Source: Bacteroidales bacterium
Lineage (GTDB): Bacteria > Bacteroidota > Bacteroidia > Bacteroidales > JAADJA01
Length of the DNA: 32,957 bases
Reading direction: 5' to 3'
Assembly (NCBI GenBank): GCA_020438105.1
Contig: JAGQVE010000026.1
Location: 20,879-53,835, forward strand
Position numbers and translations under genes: made by a program. Shown here piece after piece: positions 8,601-15,757 of the stretch (its first letter is position 1; each line of letters opens with the position of its first letter). Below the pieces are notes generated by a model. The model saw only the letters and a program-made list of their open reading frames with translations. It was not told where the DNA came from and did no database searches.

Positions 8601-9001
8601 CCTTCAACAGCATATAATGCATCACCACTACCTGATAAATTTAAACCAGAATCAAAAGATGCAATACTCAATGTTCCTACTGAAGCTCCAAAATTAGGAT
8701 TCGTGCCAGCATCAACATCGGTAAAAACTACAATTGTTCCAGCAGCTATAACTGAAGCCCCAGTTTCCCATTGTAGAGTTCCCTCATTAAAGTCAAGAAA
8801 TCCAGAGCCATCTGCATTTGGTTCATTATCAGAGAAAAAGATAGTTGAATTCGCGGGAATATCAACTAAAGCAACAATTGCAAAATCATCATCTCCATCC
8901 ACATTCATTGCCGTAAAAGCAATATCTCCAGAGGATAATTGACTCCAGCTAATTGAATTTAATGCAAATAATGCAATGATTAGAAAAGTAAACTTCTTCA
9001 T
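5657..9001 (-). CDS. giant secreted multidomain protein with T9SS type A C-terminal signal
   Basis: The product is 1114 aa with a signal peptide ending NSISWSQ. Visible parts are: an N-terminal lamin-tail-like region beginning GDIAFTAMNVDGDDDFAIV (about 24-230); an Ig-like domain after IPPVVTNIS with VYYEIVATDDEPE (about 233-330); a jelly-roll or cleaved-adhesin-like domain from YVEDFATGFGDCY through EEDWLILPGIDF to WSVDNIVIG (about 338-497); a beta domain with NAEVYAQAYKAGVTSG that resembles accessory domains of Bacteroidota glycan enzymes (about 500-620); a TWTGAVNDNWFDGGNW module; a YYGNPYPSSIDW/GWTKTNVDASIW region (about 815 onward); and a type A sorting domain ending GNYIIKVVCDSE, then KKVNIQ. 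The last 450 residues are paralogous to those of the protein at 876-4106. No enzyme domain is recognisable. An adhesive or surface-layer role is inferred. Confidence 0.9.
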   Translation of the reverse strand: MKKFTFLIIALFALNSISWSQLSSGDIAFTAMNVDGDDDFAIVALVDIPANSTIFFSDNEPNADGSGFLDFNEGTLQWETGASVIAAGTIVVFTDVDAGTNPNFGASVGTLSIASFDSGLNLSGSGDALYAVEGSPDGDNITAWLAGIQNAAGVEGANFSQTGLASGTTFIEFYSSGSPDGGYYSGLRNGLSSFADYLSLLGSNTNWTTEDSNGELILPISTSPFTVGGNIPPVVTNISTTPAIDITSSDAVSVSADVTDTDGSITGVELHWGTTSGSLGTTILMSNTGGDTYTTDTDIPAQADGTTVYYEIVATDDEPESTTAGEFSYTVNDPATTALPYVEDFATGFGDCYTFNVAGIKTWYYYSGGQQVSANGFGGDNPEEDWLILPGIDFDSYSYEVMTFNTYAQYGTNDANNYLKLFYSSDYPGLGDPSGYTWVELTYNQPTGINNSSEVSAPSGNIDLTGISGSMVYIAFKYLSTDSPTRWSVDNIVIGETLDWYNLQWVSFEVMPSWYNAEVYAQAYKAGVTSGGGQGAGIECWVGYSLIDEDPSTSDNFTYIPLNYFGDSGDNDEYKGLLGADVPMAPGTYYVVARWSYLGGPYHYGGYGGQWNNNSAYLNIYESAASTTWTGAVNDNWFDGGNWSNDVPGYNSDAIIPTGLTNYPKTTGGTAMCNNILVQSDASGDASFIEYGNLIMLGTATVEKYISADTYHSFSPSVQGQTANIFHLAGSTGLDVYLYGHSEANNADPESGYYEIVDVNTALMATQGYAVFPDGANATPPVTGYNFMQEGVLNAGSFGSVDNLSRTGAGSFAGFNYYGNPYPSSIDWEAGSGWTKTNVDASIWSENGGSWAQYISPGPGINGGSNIVGPGQGFFVEVTSGFTTGTLMIDNDARTNTTTPYLKSTVSNYVKLAATGNDRTDEMVVRFDENATAQFEGQFDGLKLAAGDYEYPQIYSIADKNLAYNALPETETVQLGFHCGVNGQYTIEAVDINEIAEVWLEDTFTGIVTNLATSSYTFSYSTSDEVNRFVLHFTALSTDELNASVNNIYAYNNNVYIHMISNHGIAQVYNMTGQLVNTYNLTSGTNQFAIDQRGNYIIKVVCDSEIATKKVNIQ

Positions 9002-9177
9002 AACAAATAATTTTTATTTATAATTTGGTTTTTTCAATTTGCAAATAAATATTTTTAACCTAAACTTTTGGTTAACATAATCTTAATATAGTGGTTCAAA
9101 ATGCGTAGTTGTTTCGGGACCATAAAATTAGTAAAAAATGGTTTTAACCAGCGATTATTTTGTTAAAAAATCTGATT

Positions 9178-9801
9178 TTATTTCCTTCCAAAATCAGCCG
9201 GGATTTCACCCCAGTATTCTGTTTCCCATTTGAGAATTGGATTTGAATAGGAGTTGTTTTTCAGCCAGTAAATTGCCCTGTCAACCAGCTTGAATAATTT
9301 TTCATTTTTTGCATTTCGTTCGAGCTTGGTATTCACCCTTTTTTTATTCACCCAGCTGATTGCAGTTTTTGAGTCGGAATAAACAGGAACCTTACGGCCC
9401 TCCTTTTTAAGTTGGGCCAATCCATGAACCAGCGCCAAAAATTCACCAATATTAACCGTGCCCTCCGGAAAGGGCCCCATCCTGAAAATTTCCCTGCCTG
9501 AACCGGTAAATACCCCCCGGTATTCCAATACCCCTGGATTGCCACTGCAAGCTGCATCCACTGAGATGCTATCAGCAATCGGATCGCCAATCCTGGCCCT
9601 GTCTTCGGGTTTAAAGTTTAGTTTTCGCTCATCAAAACCAATGTATAACTCCCAGCCTTCTGAGAAAGCTTTCCTGGCCAATTCTCCATCTTTAAAGGAT
9701 TTGTATTTAGCTTCTGGAAATCCTTGAATTTGCTTTTTGCATTCATCCCAGCTTGTGTAAACCCCTGGTTGATGTCCTTTCCAAACTACGTAATACTTCA
9801 T
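9178..9801 (-). CDS. rnhA: ribonuclease HI with N-terminal viroplasmin domain
   Basis: RNase HI cleaves RNA in RNA-DNA hybrids. The N-terminus (MKYYVVWKGHQPGVYTSWDE, then GFPEAKYKSF) is a viroplasmin or RHS1-type hybrid-binding domain, as in eukaryotic RNase H1 and many Bacteroidota and Clostridia enzymes. The catalytic domain follows with acidic residues at D82 (SVDAACSGNPG), E120 (IGEFLALVHGL) and D143 (VYSDSKTAISW). The fourth acidic residue usual in the C-terminal part was not assigned with certainty. The length of 207 aa is normal for the fused form. A strong hairpin lies only about 16 bases upstream of the ATG, so the gene probably depends on its own promoter overlapping that region or on read-through from the mini-proteins. 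Confidence 0.9.
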   Translation of the reverse strand: MKYYVVWKGHQPGVYTSWDECKKQIQGFPEAKYKSFKDGELARKAFSEGWELYIGFDERKLNFKPEDRARIGDPIADSISVDAACSGNPGVLEYRGVFTGSGREIFRMGPFPEGTVNIGEFLALVHGLAQLKKEGRKVPVYSDSKTAISWVNKKRVNTKLERNAKNEKLFKLVDRAIYWLKNNSYSNPILKWETEYWGEIPADFGRK

Positions 9802-9812
9802 TGGTCAAAAAT

Positions 9813-9849
9813 AAAAAAAGCTTTACAAGCAATCAGCCTGCAAAGCTTT
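9813..9849 (-). terminator. intrinsic terminator after the tandem mini-proteins, in the rnhA leader
   Basis: Read on the minus strand, AAAGCTTT starts a 14-bp stem (two G-U pairs) that closes with a second AAAGCTTT around a short loop near 9831-9835, followed by a long T-run. It lies about 20 bases after the mini-protein stop at 9872 and directly before rnhA. Confidence 0.8.
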
Positions 9850-9871
9850 AATTCTTAATATATCATGTTTC

Positions 9872-10087
9872 TTATTTTTGCTTAAACGGCTGGAATGTTT
9901 TTTTGGAGGCGTAAGCAGCTCCCGCAATCAGCATCACAATCAAACCTCCATCAATGGGTGCACCTCCACCAACTGGTGTATTTCCTGAGCCGGGATCATT
10001 TCCTCCATTAGGGTGTGGGGGATTTTGCGCCTGCACGCTCCAGCATACCATTGCAAAAACGGCCATGATTGCTAATTTTTTAATCAT
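9872..10087 (-). CDS. mini-protein B2: signal peptide plus PID-CTERM-like sorting tail (subclass B)
   Basis: The product is 71 aa from the ATG at 10085-10087. A GTG one codon upstream could also serve, but ATG followed by ATT AAA AAA is the better start. The signal peptide ends CWSVQA-QNPPHP. The Pro/Gly segment QNPPHPNGGNDPGSGNTPVG and the motif GGAPIDGGL are nearly identical to those of the mini-protein at 5414-5632. The tail is a 13-residue hydrophobic stretch with GAAYA, then KKTFQPFKQK. The start overlaps the end of the preceding mini-protein gene by 8 bases (ATGATTAA), so the two are probably made together in a coupled way. Unlike the other B copy, no large T9SS gene is adjacent. Function unknown. 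Confidence 0.86.
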   Translation of the reverse strand: MIKKLAIMAVFAMVCWSVQAQNPPHPNGGNDPGSGNTPVGGGAPIDGGLIVMLIAGAAYASKKTFQPFKQK

Positions 10088-10316
10088 CACTTTCGTTTGT
10101 ATGAAGTTTGTAAACTTTTTTCATTCCATAAGCCGCACCCATCGTCATTAAAATTACTAATCCGCTTCCAATGGGTGAACCTCCAACCGGAGTTCCTCCT
10201 CCAGTATTTGGATCTCCTCCCGGATCAGGTGGCGCATCTGCAAAGGTATTGTTGATAAAAACAGGCGATACCAGCAGAAGAAACAAAGTACTTACAATAA
10301 TAACTATTTTCTTCAT
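10080..10316 (-). CDS. mini-protein A2: signal peptide plus PID-CTERM-like sorting tail (subclass A)
   Basis: The product is 78 aa. The signal peptide ends NNTFA-DAPP. The segment DAPPDPGGDPNTGGGTPVGG is identical over 20 residues to that of the mini-protein at 646-876, then comes SPIGSGL, a 13-residue hydrophobic stretch with GAAYG, and KKVYKLHTNESDD. The end is acidic after the basic part, unlike its relatives. This extra tail is where the next gene overlaps, so the overlap may have shaped it. It is the first gene of a short unit with the B2 mini-protein. A small inverted repeat sits directly upstream of the start. Function unknown; envelope targeting is inferred from the tail. Confidence 0.86.
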   Translation of the reverse strand: MKKIVIIVSTLFLLLVSPVFINNTFADAPPDPGGDPNTGGGTPVGGSPIGSGLVILMTMGAAYGMKKVYKLHTNESDD

Positions 10317-10321
10317 AGACT

Positions 10322-10340
10322 GTATATTAGCGTTATATAC
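10322..10340. repeat. short inverted repeat upstream of the tandem mini-proteins
   Basis: GTATAT and ATATAC arms are separated by seven bases, beginning 6 bases upstream of the A2 start codon. It could be an operator or a small leader hairpin affecting initiation. Support is weak because the arms are short and AT-rich. Confidence 0.3.
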
Positions 10341-10532
10341 GTTTTACAATAAGGCTTTAATTTGGCTAATTTCAATCGACAAATATACTCGCTTTCCCAA
10401 ATGTTTCCAAATTTAAGAGAAAAAATTTCTTTCCCATTTTCCTGCCAAATTATTATAAACCCTGTATTTCAGATTACAAACTAACATCTGATCCATAATT
10501 TGGTTCATCAACCCATGATATTTATTTTTAGT

Positions 10533-10540
10533 TAATTTTG
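10533..10540 (+). promoter_or_regulatory. possible Bacteroidota -7 box for the pseudouridine synthase
   Basis: TAATTTTG fits the Bacteroidota -7 consensus TAnnTTTG, about 19 bases before the ATG at 10559. No convincing TTTG -33 element is seen at the usual spacing, so this is tentative. The interval 10317-10558 lies between divergent genes and shows no other gene. Confidence 0.4.
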
Positions 10541-10558
10541 CCGGCTAATTTCCAAAAT

Positions 10559-11386
10559 ATGGAATCGAACAAACGTAGTAAAAGAACTTTTCAAAGCAAG
10601 GGGCCCCGGCCGCATTCAGATAAAGATCGGTTTCCCAAATCTCCTCGTAAATATAGTCCGGTGAAACAGGAGCCCGAGTTGGTCCGGTTAAACCGTTATA
10701 TTGCCAATGCAGGTATTTGTAGCAGAAGAGAAGCTGACAAACTCATTGAATCAGGGGTGATCAGTGTAAATGGAAAAGTTGTTACCGAGCTGGGTGTTAA
10801 AATATCACGCGCGGATAACGTTCGTTATGATGGTATCTTGCTTAAGGCCGAAAAAAAATATTACGTTTTGCTTAACAAGCCCAAAGGATATTTAACAACC
10901 ACCGACGATCCTTATGAACGCAGAACGGTGATGCACCTAATTAAAAATGCCTGTCGCGAAAGGATTTACCCGGTGGGTCGTTTGGATCGTGATACCACAG
11001 GATTACTATTGTTCACAAACGATGGGGATCTGGCCAAAAAACTGACCCATCCAAAACACAAGATCCGAAAAATTTATGCAGTAACACTTGACAAGGTTTT
11101 AAAAGCTACTGATTTGGAAAAAATACAGGCAGGTATTGAATTGGATGATGGATTTGTAAAGCCTGATAATGTTGCTTTTATTGTTGATGCCGAGAGTAAG
11201 AAAGAAATAGGGATTGAATTACATTCAGGTAAAAACCGTATTGTCAGGCGTATTTTTGAATCGCTTGGGTACAAAGTGGTAAAACTCGACCGGGTTTCAT
11301 TTGCCGGGCTCACTAAAAAGGATGTCCCTCGCGGTAAATGGCGTTTTCTAAATGAAAAAGAAGTCAGTTTCCTGAAAATGAAATAG
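10559..11386 (+). CDS. rluB: RsuA/RluB-type rRNA pseudouridine synthase
   Basis: The enzyme converts a specific uridine of rRNA to pseudouridine; RluB relatives act on helix 89 of 23S rRNA. I start at the ATG at 10559, since the longer frame begins with TTG inside a probable promoter box. A basic 40-residue N-terminal extension (KRSKRTFQSKGPRP and onward), common in Bacteroidota members, precedes an S4 RNA-binding domain (VRLNRYIANAGICSRREADK, then SVNGKVV). The catalytic domain has LNKPKGYLTT and the signature VGRLDRDTTGLLLFTND with catalytic aspartate D143. The C-terminal part has HSGKNRIVRRIFESLGY, typical of the RsuA/RluB/RluE/RluF subfamily. Which rRNA site it modifies cannot be read from sequence alone, so the symbol is the best fit rather than certain. 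Confidence 0.9.
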   Translation: MESNKRSKRTFQSKGPRPHSDKDRFPKSPRKYSPVKQEPELVRLNRYIANAGICSRREADKLIESGVISVNGKVVTELGVKISRADNVRYDGILLKAEKKYYVLLNKPKGYLTTTDDPYERRTVMHLIKNACRERIYPVGRLDRDTTGLLLFTNDGDLAKKLTHPKHKIRKIYAVTLDKVLKATDLEKIQAGIELDDGFVKPDNVAFIVDAESKKEIGIELHSGKNRIVRRIFESLGYKVVKLDRVSFAGLTKKDVPRGKWRFLNEKEVSFLKMK

Positions 11387-11656
11387 CCATATATGCCGTT
11401 TATTTTCAATGCCTTAATCAGAAAATTTTAGGGTCACTTCTTTTTTTTAATGTATATTTTTTAGTTTCCAAAAATTTTATAACTTGCACGCTTATTTATT
11501 ATTTAGGTAATTACAAACCTTCAATCATCTTTTCAGGCAATTGCTACCCTCCGCGCTTTGATTGAATGTTTGCAAAGTCAAGGTAAAGGTTTAATAAATT
11601 AGGTTTCAAATGAAATCAGTGTCACTTTTCAGTGCATGGTAATTTTACAATGATCG
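11387..11656 (+). other. intergenic leader of the hybrid kinase gene
   Basis: This 270-base AT-rich gap has no supported gene. A TTATAACTTG stretch around 11478-11487 approximates a Bacteroidota -7 box with one base missing, about 170 bases before the kinase start, so a long 5' leader is possible. No terminator for the upstream gene is obvious. Confidence 0.4.
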
Positions 11657-14600
11657 ATGTCACTTCAGGGATTTGAAGATAGTCATATTAACGAGCGGGA
11701 ATCTAATGGTGAATCAGGCCAGTTCTCAACAGAGCAAAAGGCAGGAAAGCCGGATCATATATTGATGCAGGGCACCATGCAGTTTTATGAGGATTTGCTT
11801 GATTCGCTGCACGATACTTATATCGTTGTATTTAACCCATCCGGTAAGCATATTGAGGTTTGGGGAAGTCCCTTGCTTAAAAATAAGTTTAATGTCGATC
11901 ATATTGCCTTTAAAGGAAAAAGTTTGGATGAAGTATACAGTGCCTCTGTTGCTACTTTGATTCATTCAAAATTGGAGGAGGTTTTGCAATCCGCTAATCC
12001 GGTCATGTTTAACTTTAAAACCCAACTTCCGGGCGGCTTAACCTGGTTTGAAGCCTATTTTGTACCATTACGTTCCGGAAAGAACTTCCCAACTTCATCC
12101 GTGGCGGCTTATTTCAGGGATATTTCTGGTTCTGTAGAAGGGAATTTTCAGCTTTCCGATTTAAGGGAGCAGGTTAAATTGCTGAATGATCAAAGCAGTG
12201 ATGGTATTATTGTAACCAATCAGAAAGGTATAGTTACTTCCACAAATACGCTTTTATCTGAAATGTCGGGTTATAATAGTGATGCATTTACTGGATTAAA
12301 ATTATCACATATCCCCATTGTTTCTCCTAAAAACAGACATTACCTCGAAAGCATGCTTGTTGCTTTAAATGAAAGCCGCAGGATTCCCGAGTTTGAAATG
12401 GAATGGAAAACAGCATCGGGATTAACAAGGTGGAGCGAAGTTAAAACAAACATTTTATTCAATAACCAGCGGTTGACAGGACTTCAGCTACGAATTCATG
12501 ATATTACCGAAAGAAAAATGATTGAGCAGGACCTGATGAAAAGTAAGCAGGCCTATAAAATCATTATCGAAAATGCCAATGAAGGGATAGCCATAGTTTC
12601 GGGAAATAATATTGTTTTTTGCAATTCCAGACTACTTGATTTGCTTGATCAAACCATGGATGATCTGCTTAAAAACCCGTTTAGGAAATATATCCATAAG
12701 GATGATCAGGGCATGGTGGAAAAATATATTGAAGAAGTAAGTCTGAGAAATGAAATATATGGCCCCGGAACTTTCAGGATAGTTAAAGGCGAAAATAGTT
12801 TTAGATGGGTTGAGTGTAAATTTGCTTTCACAGAATGGAACGATACCCCTGCGACAATTTTGTATGTATATGATGTACATTTCAGAAAGCAAAAAGAAAG
12901 TCAGTCAGAAGGTGATGTTGAACTATATAAATTCATAAGCGAACAGGCAGCTGCATTCGGTCAATTGGATGAGTCAGAAGACCCGTTTGTATTTATCTCA
13001 AAAAAATTGTGTTTGGTACCGGGTGTGAAAACAGTTTTAATGGTTTCCTATGAAAAGGGGACAAATTTTCCGGTAATACAGCATATTGAAGGCCCGGAAG
13101 ATACTGTTGATGCGCTGCGAAATATTTTAAATCAACATGAACATAATCTTTCAGCAAGGATCAATCCGGAGCTGATTAAGAGTTTATCCTATGGCAACCT
13201 GATAAAATATTATGATGGCCTTTTTGAAAAGGGCTATAACCTCCTTCCTAAGAGTACCCTCAATATTATTCAAAATAGTCTGAATCTCAGCGGAATTTAC
13301 CTGATAGGTATGAAGCGTGAGCAAACTGTTTTTGGGAGTGCCATGATTTTTATGGATGAAGGGTTGAAACCTGCATATCCAAAAGCGATTGAAATGATTG
13401 CCAGGTTTGGAAGTGCGGCATTGCAACGAATGCACTCATGGAATATGCTGCAGGATAAAGAGCGCAAGTATCGCCATATTTTTGAATCATACCAGGATGT
13501 TTATTTCAGGGTGGATATTGATGGAACTATTTCCGAAATTAGCCCTTCAGTGAGGAAGATTGGCGGATATGATCCGGATGATGTTCAGGGGAAATTTGTG
13601 AGCCATTTTCTGGATAAGCCGTCTGAACTGTTTGGTATTTCTAAAATATTAATGAAAAAGGGATCGGTTAAAGATATTGATCTGAGTCTTTTGCGAAAGA
13701 ATGGAGAACTTGTATTCGCATCTCTAAATGCCAGGATATTGCACGATGATAAAGGTCGCCCAGCAGGTTTTGAGGGATTTATTCGTGATATCAGTCAGCG
13801 CAGAATGATGGAAGAACGATTCCAGAAAAGTGAAGAAAAATTCAGGACTCTGGCCGACTTTACCTACGATTGGGAATACTGGGTATCACCCGAGGGTGAA
13901 ATAATTTATATGTCTCCCTCCTGTGAAAGGGTATCCGGATATTCACCGGAAGAATTTTATAATAATCCCGGTTTACTCCAAAAGATTACTTACAGTGCCG
14001 ACACCGAATTATTCAAAAAGCACAGCGAAGTTGATGAGTCAGAGAATAAAACCGATGTTCTGAAAATTGATTACCGGATTGTTTCCAGATCAAATGAAGT
14101 ACGATGGATCAACCATATCTGCCAGGAAGTATATGCTAGTAGCGGGAAGTCGTTAGGACGCCGCATTAGCAACCGGGATATTACCGATCAAAAGCTTGCC
14201 CAGGACGAATTGCGAAATAGTGAAGTGAGGTTTAAAACACTCTTCTTTGAATCTCCTGATCCGATTTTTGTGCAGGATTACGATGGAATTATTTTAGATG
14301 TAAATCCCGCTGCATGTTTCTTGCAAAAATGCCAGCACGATGACCTGGTTGGGAAAAATGTCATTCATCTTGTATCGGATAAAAACCGTGAACAAATGGC
14401 GGAGGACTTCCCCAAATGGATTACCGGTGAATTGCGAACTTACCGGAGCGATCTGATAGCTGCTGATAATGCAAAGGTCCCTGTTGAAATTCACGGGAGT
14501 AAAATTACTTACTCCGGCCAAAATGCCTTGCTTTTTATTGTGCGTGATATTTCTGAGATAGTTGAAAAAGAAAAATATCTGAGAGCTTCCGTTAAAAAAG

Positions 14601-15727
14601 CTGAAGAATCGGACATGTTAAAATCAGCTTTTTTGGCTAATGTTTCGCACGAAATCCGAACCCCGATGAATGCCATTATCGGATTCTCTGAAATTCTCTC
14701 CAATCCTGATTTGAGTCAGGAGGAGCGTGAGGAATTTATTAACTATATCACCCAGGGAGGAAATACCCTGTTAACCCTGATCGAAGATATCATTGATATT
14801 ACTAAAATTGAAGCAGGGCAAATCAAGGTTTCTTTTGCTGAAACCAATATCGACCCGATTTTAGATGAATTGTATGCTACTTTCCTGAAGCTGAAAAACA
14901 AAAACGGCAAAAAGGATGTCGAACTTCGCCTTAATAAGCCTGCTTTGAAGGAGGGATTGATTATAAATACCGATCCTAACCGATTGCGCCAAATTTTAAC
15001 CAATCTCCTCGGAAATGCCATTAAGTTTACAAGGAAAGGATTTATCGAATTTGGCTTTTATCTTTCCGACGATGATACCATTGTTTTCTTTGTAAAGGAT
15101 ACGGGAATTGGCATTCCTGCTGATAAACAAGCGCATATTTTTGAACGTTTCGGGCAGGTTAACGATCCCAGGGTATCTGAATTTAAAGGGACTGGTCTCG
15201 GGTTATCTATTTCCAAAAAATTGGCTGAACTTCTAGGTGGTGATCTTACACTCGTATCCAAAGAGAATGTCGGATCAACCTTTACCCTGGCATTGCCTGT
15301 TCAGAAAGAAGAAATAGTGGAGACAAGTGAGGTTAAAAAAGTTGCCGAAAGAGCATTTGACTGGGCTGATAAAGTATTCCTTATCGCTGAAGACAGTATT
15401 TTAAATTATACATTCCTGGAAGCATTGTTCCAACGAACCAGGGTAAAACTTTTGTGGGCTAAAAACGGACGCGAAGCTGTTGAAATTTGTGAGAATAATG
15501 ACAATATTGACCTGGTGCTTATGGATATTAAAATGCCAATCCTAAATGGACTGGATGCCATCTCGGAGATTAAAAAATTCAGGCCTGATCTGCCCATTGT
15601 TGTGCAAACTGCCTATGCCATGCCTGAGGACCGTGAGAGAAGTATTGAAGCCGGTGGAGATGAACATCTCACCAAGCCCATCAATGCCAGTGAGTTATTC
15701 TCAACACTGTCGAGGTTTTTAAATTAA
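11657..15727 (+). CDS. multi-PAS hybrid sensor histidine kinase with receiver domain
   Basis: The product is 1356 aa with no signal peptide or membrane segment, so it probably senses in the cytoplasm. Sensory repeats lie at about 40-160, 176-285 (LNDQSSDGIIVTNQKG), 300-405 (YKIIIENANEGIAIV), 604-725 (YRHIFESYQDVYFRVD), 728-855 (FRTLADFTYDWEYW) and 858-975 (FKTLFFESPDPIFVQD), all PAS-like; the stretch 420-600 is probably GAF-like. The transmitter has the phospho-acceptor H998 in NVSHEIRTPMNAIIGFSE, the N box NLLGNAIKFT, KDTGIGIP and GTGLGLSISKKLAELLGG. A C-terminal receiver follows with acidic pair AED, phospho-acceptor D1290 (LVLMDIKMP), QTAYAM and the lysine of LTKPI. No regulator gene is adjacent and no DNA-binding output is present, so the downstream partner is unknown. 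All key residues are intact. Confidence 0.95.
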   Translation: MSLQGFEDSHINERESNGESGQFSTEQKAGKPDHILMQGTMQFYEDLLDSLHDTYIVVFNPSGKHIEVWGSPLLKNKFNVDHIAFKGKSLDEVYSASVATLIHSKLEEVLQSANPVMFNFKTQLPGGLTWFEAYFVPLRSGKNFPTSSVAAYFRDISGSVEGNFQLSDLREQVKLLNDQSSDGIIVTNQKGIVTSTNTLLSEMSGYNSDAFTGLKLSHIPIVSPKNRHYLESMLVALNESRRIPEFEMEWKTASGLTRWSEVKTNILFNNQRLTGLQLRIHDITERKMIEQDLMKSKQAYKIIIENANEGIAIVSGNNIVFCNSRLLDLLDQTMDDLLKNPFRKYIHKDDQGMVEKYIEEVSLRNEIYGPGTFRIVKGENSFRWVECKFAFTEWNDTPATILYVYDVHFRKQKESQSEGDVELYKFISEQAAAFGQLDESEDPFVFISKKLCLVPGVKTVLMVSYEKGTNFPVIQHIEGPEDTVDALRNILNQHEHNLSARINPELIKSLSYGNLIKYYDGLFEKGYNLLPKSTLNIIQNSLNLSGIYLIGMKREQTVFGSAMIFMDEGLKPAYPKAIEMIARFGSAALQRMHSWNMLQDKERKYRHIFESYQDVYFRVDIDGTISEISPSVRKIGGYDPDDVQGKFVSHFLDKPSELFGISKILMKKGSVKDIDLSLLRKNGELVFASLNARILHDDKGRPAGFEGFIRDISQRRMMEERFQKSEEKFRTLADFTYDWEYWVSPEGEIIYMSPSCERVSGYSPEEFYNNPGLLQKITYSADTELFKKHSEVDESENKTDVLKIDYRIVSRSNEVRWINHICQEVYASSGKSLGRRISNRDITDQKLAQDELRNSEVRFKTLFFESPDPIFVQDYDGIILDVNPAACFLQKCQHDDLVGKNVIHLVSDKNREQMAEDFPKWITGELRTYRSDLIAADNAKVPVEIHGSKITYSGQNALLFIVRDISEIVEKEKYLRASVKKAEESDMLKSAFLANVSHEIRTPMNAIIGFSEILSNPDLSQEEREEFINYITQGGNTLLTLIEDIIDITKIEAGQIKVSFAETNIDPILDELYATFLKLKNKNGKKDVELRLNKPALKEGLIINTDPNRLRQILTNLLGNAIKFTRKGFIEFGFYLSDDDTIVFFVKDTGIGIPADKQAHIFERFGQVNDPRVSEFKGTGLGLSISKKLAELLGGDLTLVSKENVGSTFTLALPVQKEEIVETSEVKKVAERAFDWADKVFLIAEDSILNYTFLEALFQRTRVKLLWAKNGREAVEICENNDNIDLVLMDIKMPILNGLDAISEIKKFRPDLPIVVQTAYAMPEDRERSIEAGGDEHLTKPINASELFSTLSRFLN

Positions 15728-15757
15728 GCAATAAGTTTTCAGAAAGTTTAACACGGA

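Noticed and set aside
9954..10416. Two plus-strand proline-rich frames opposite the tandem mini-proteins
   Set aside because: Same antisense effect; the conserved motif and signal peptides are on the minus strand.
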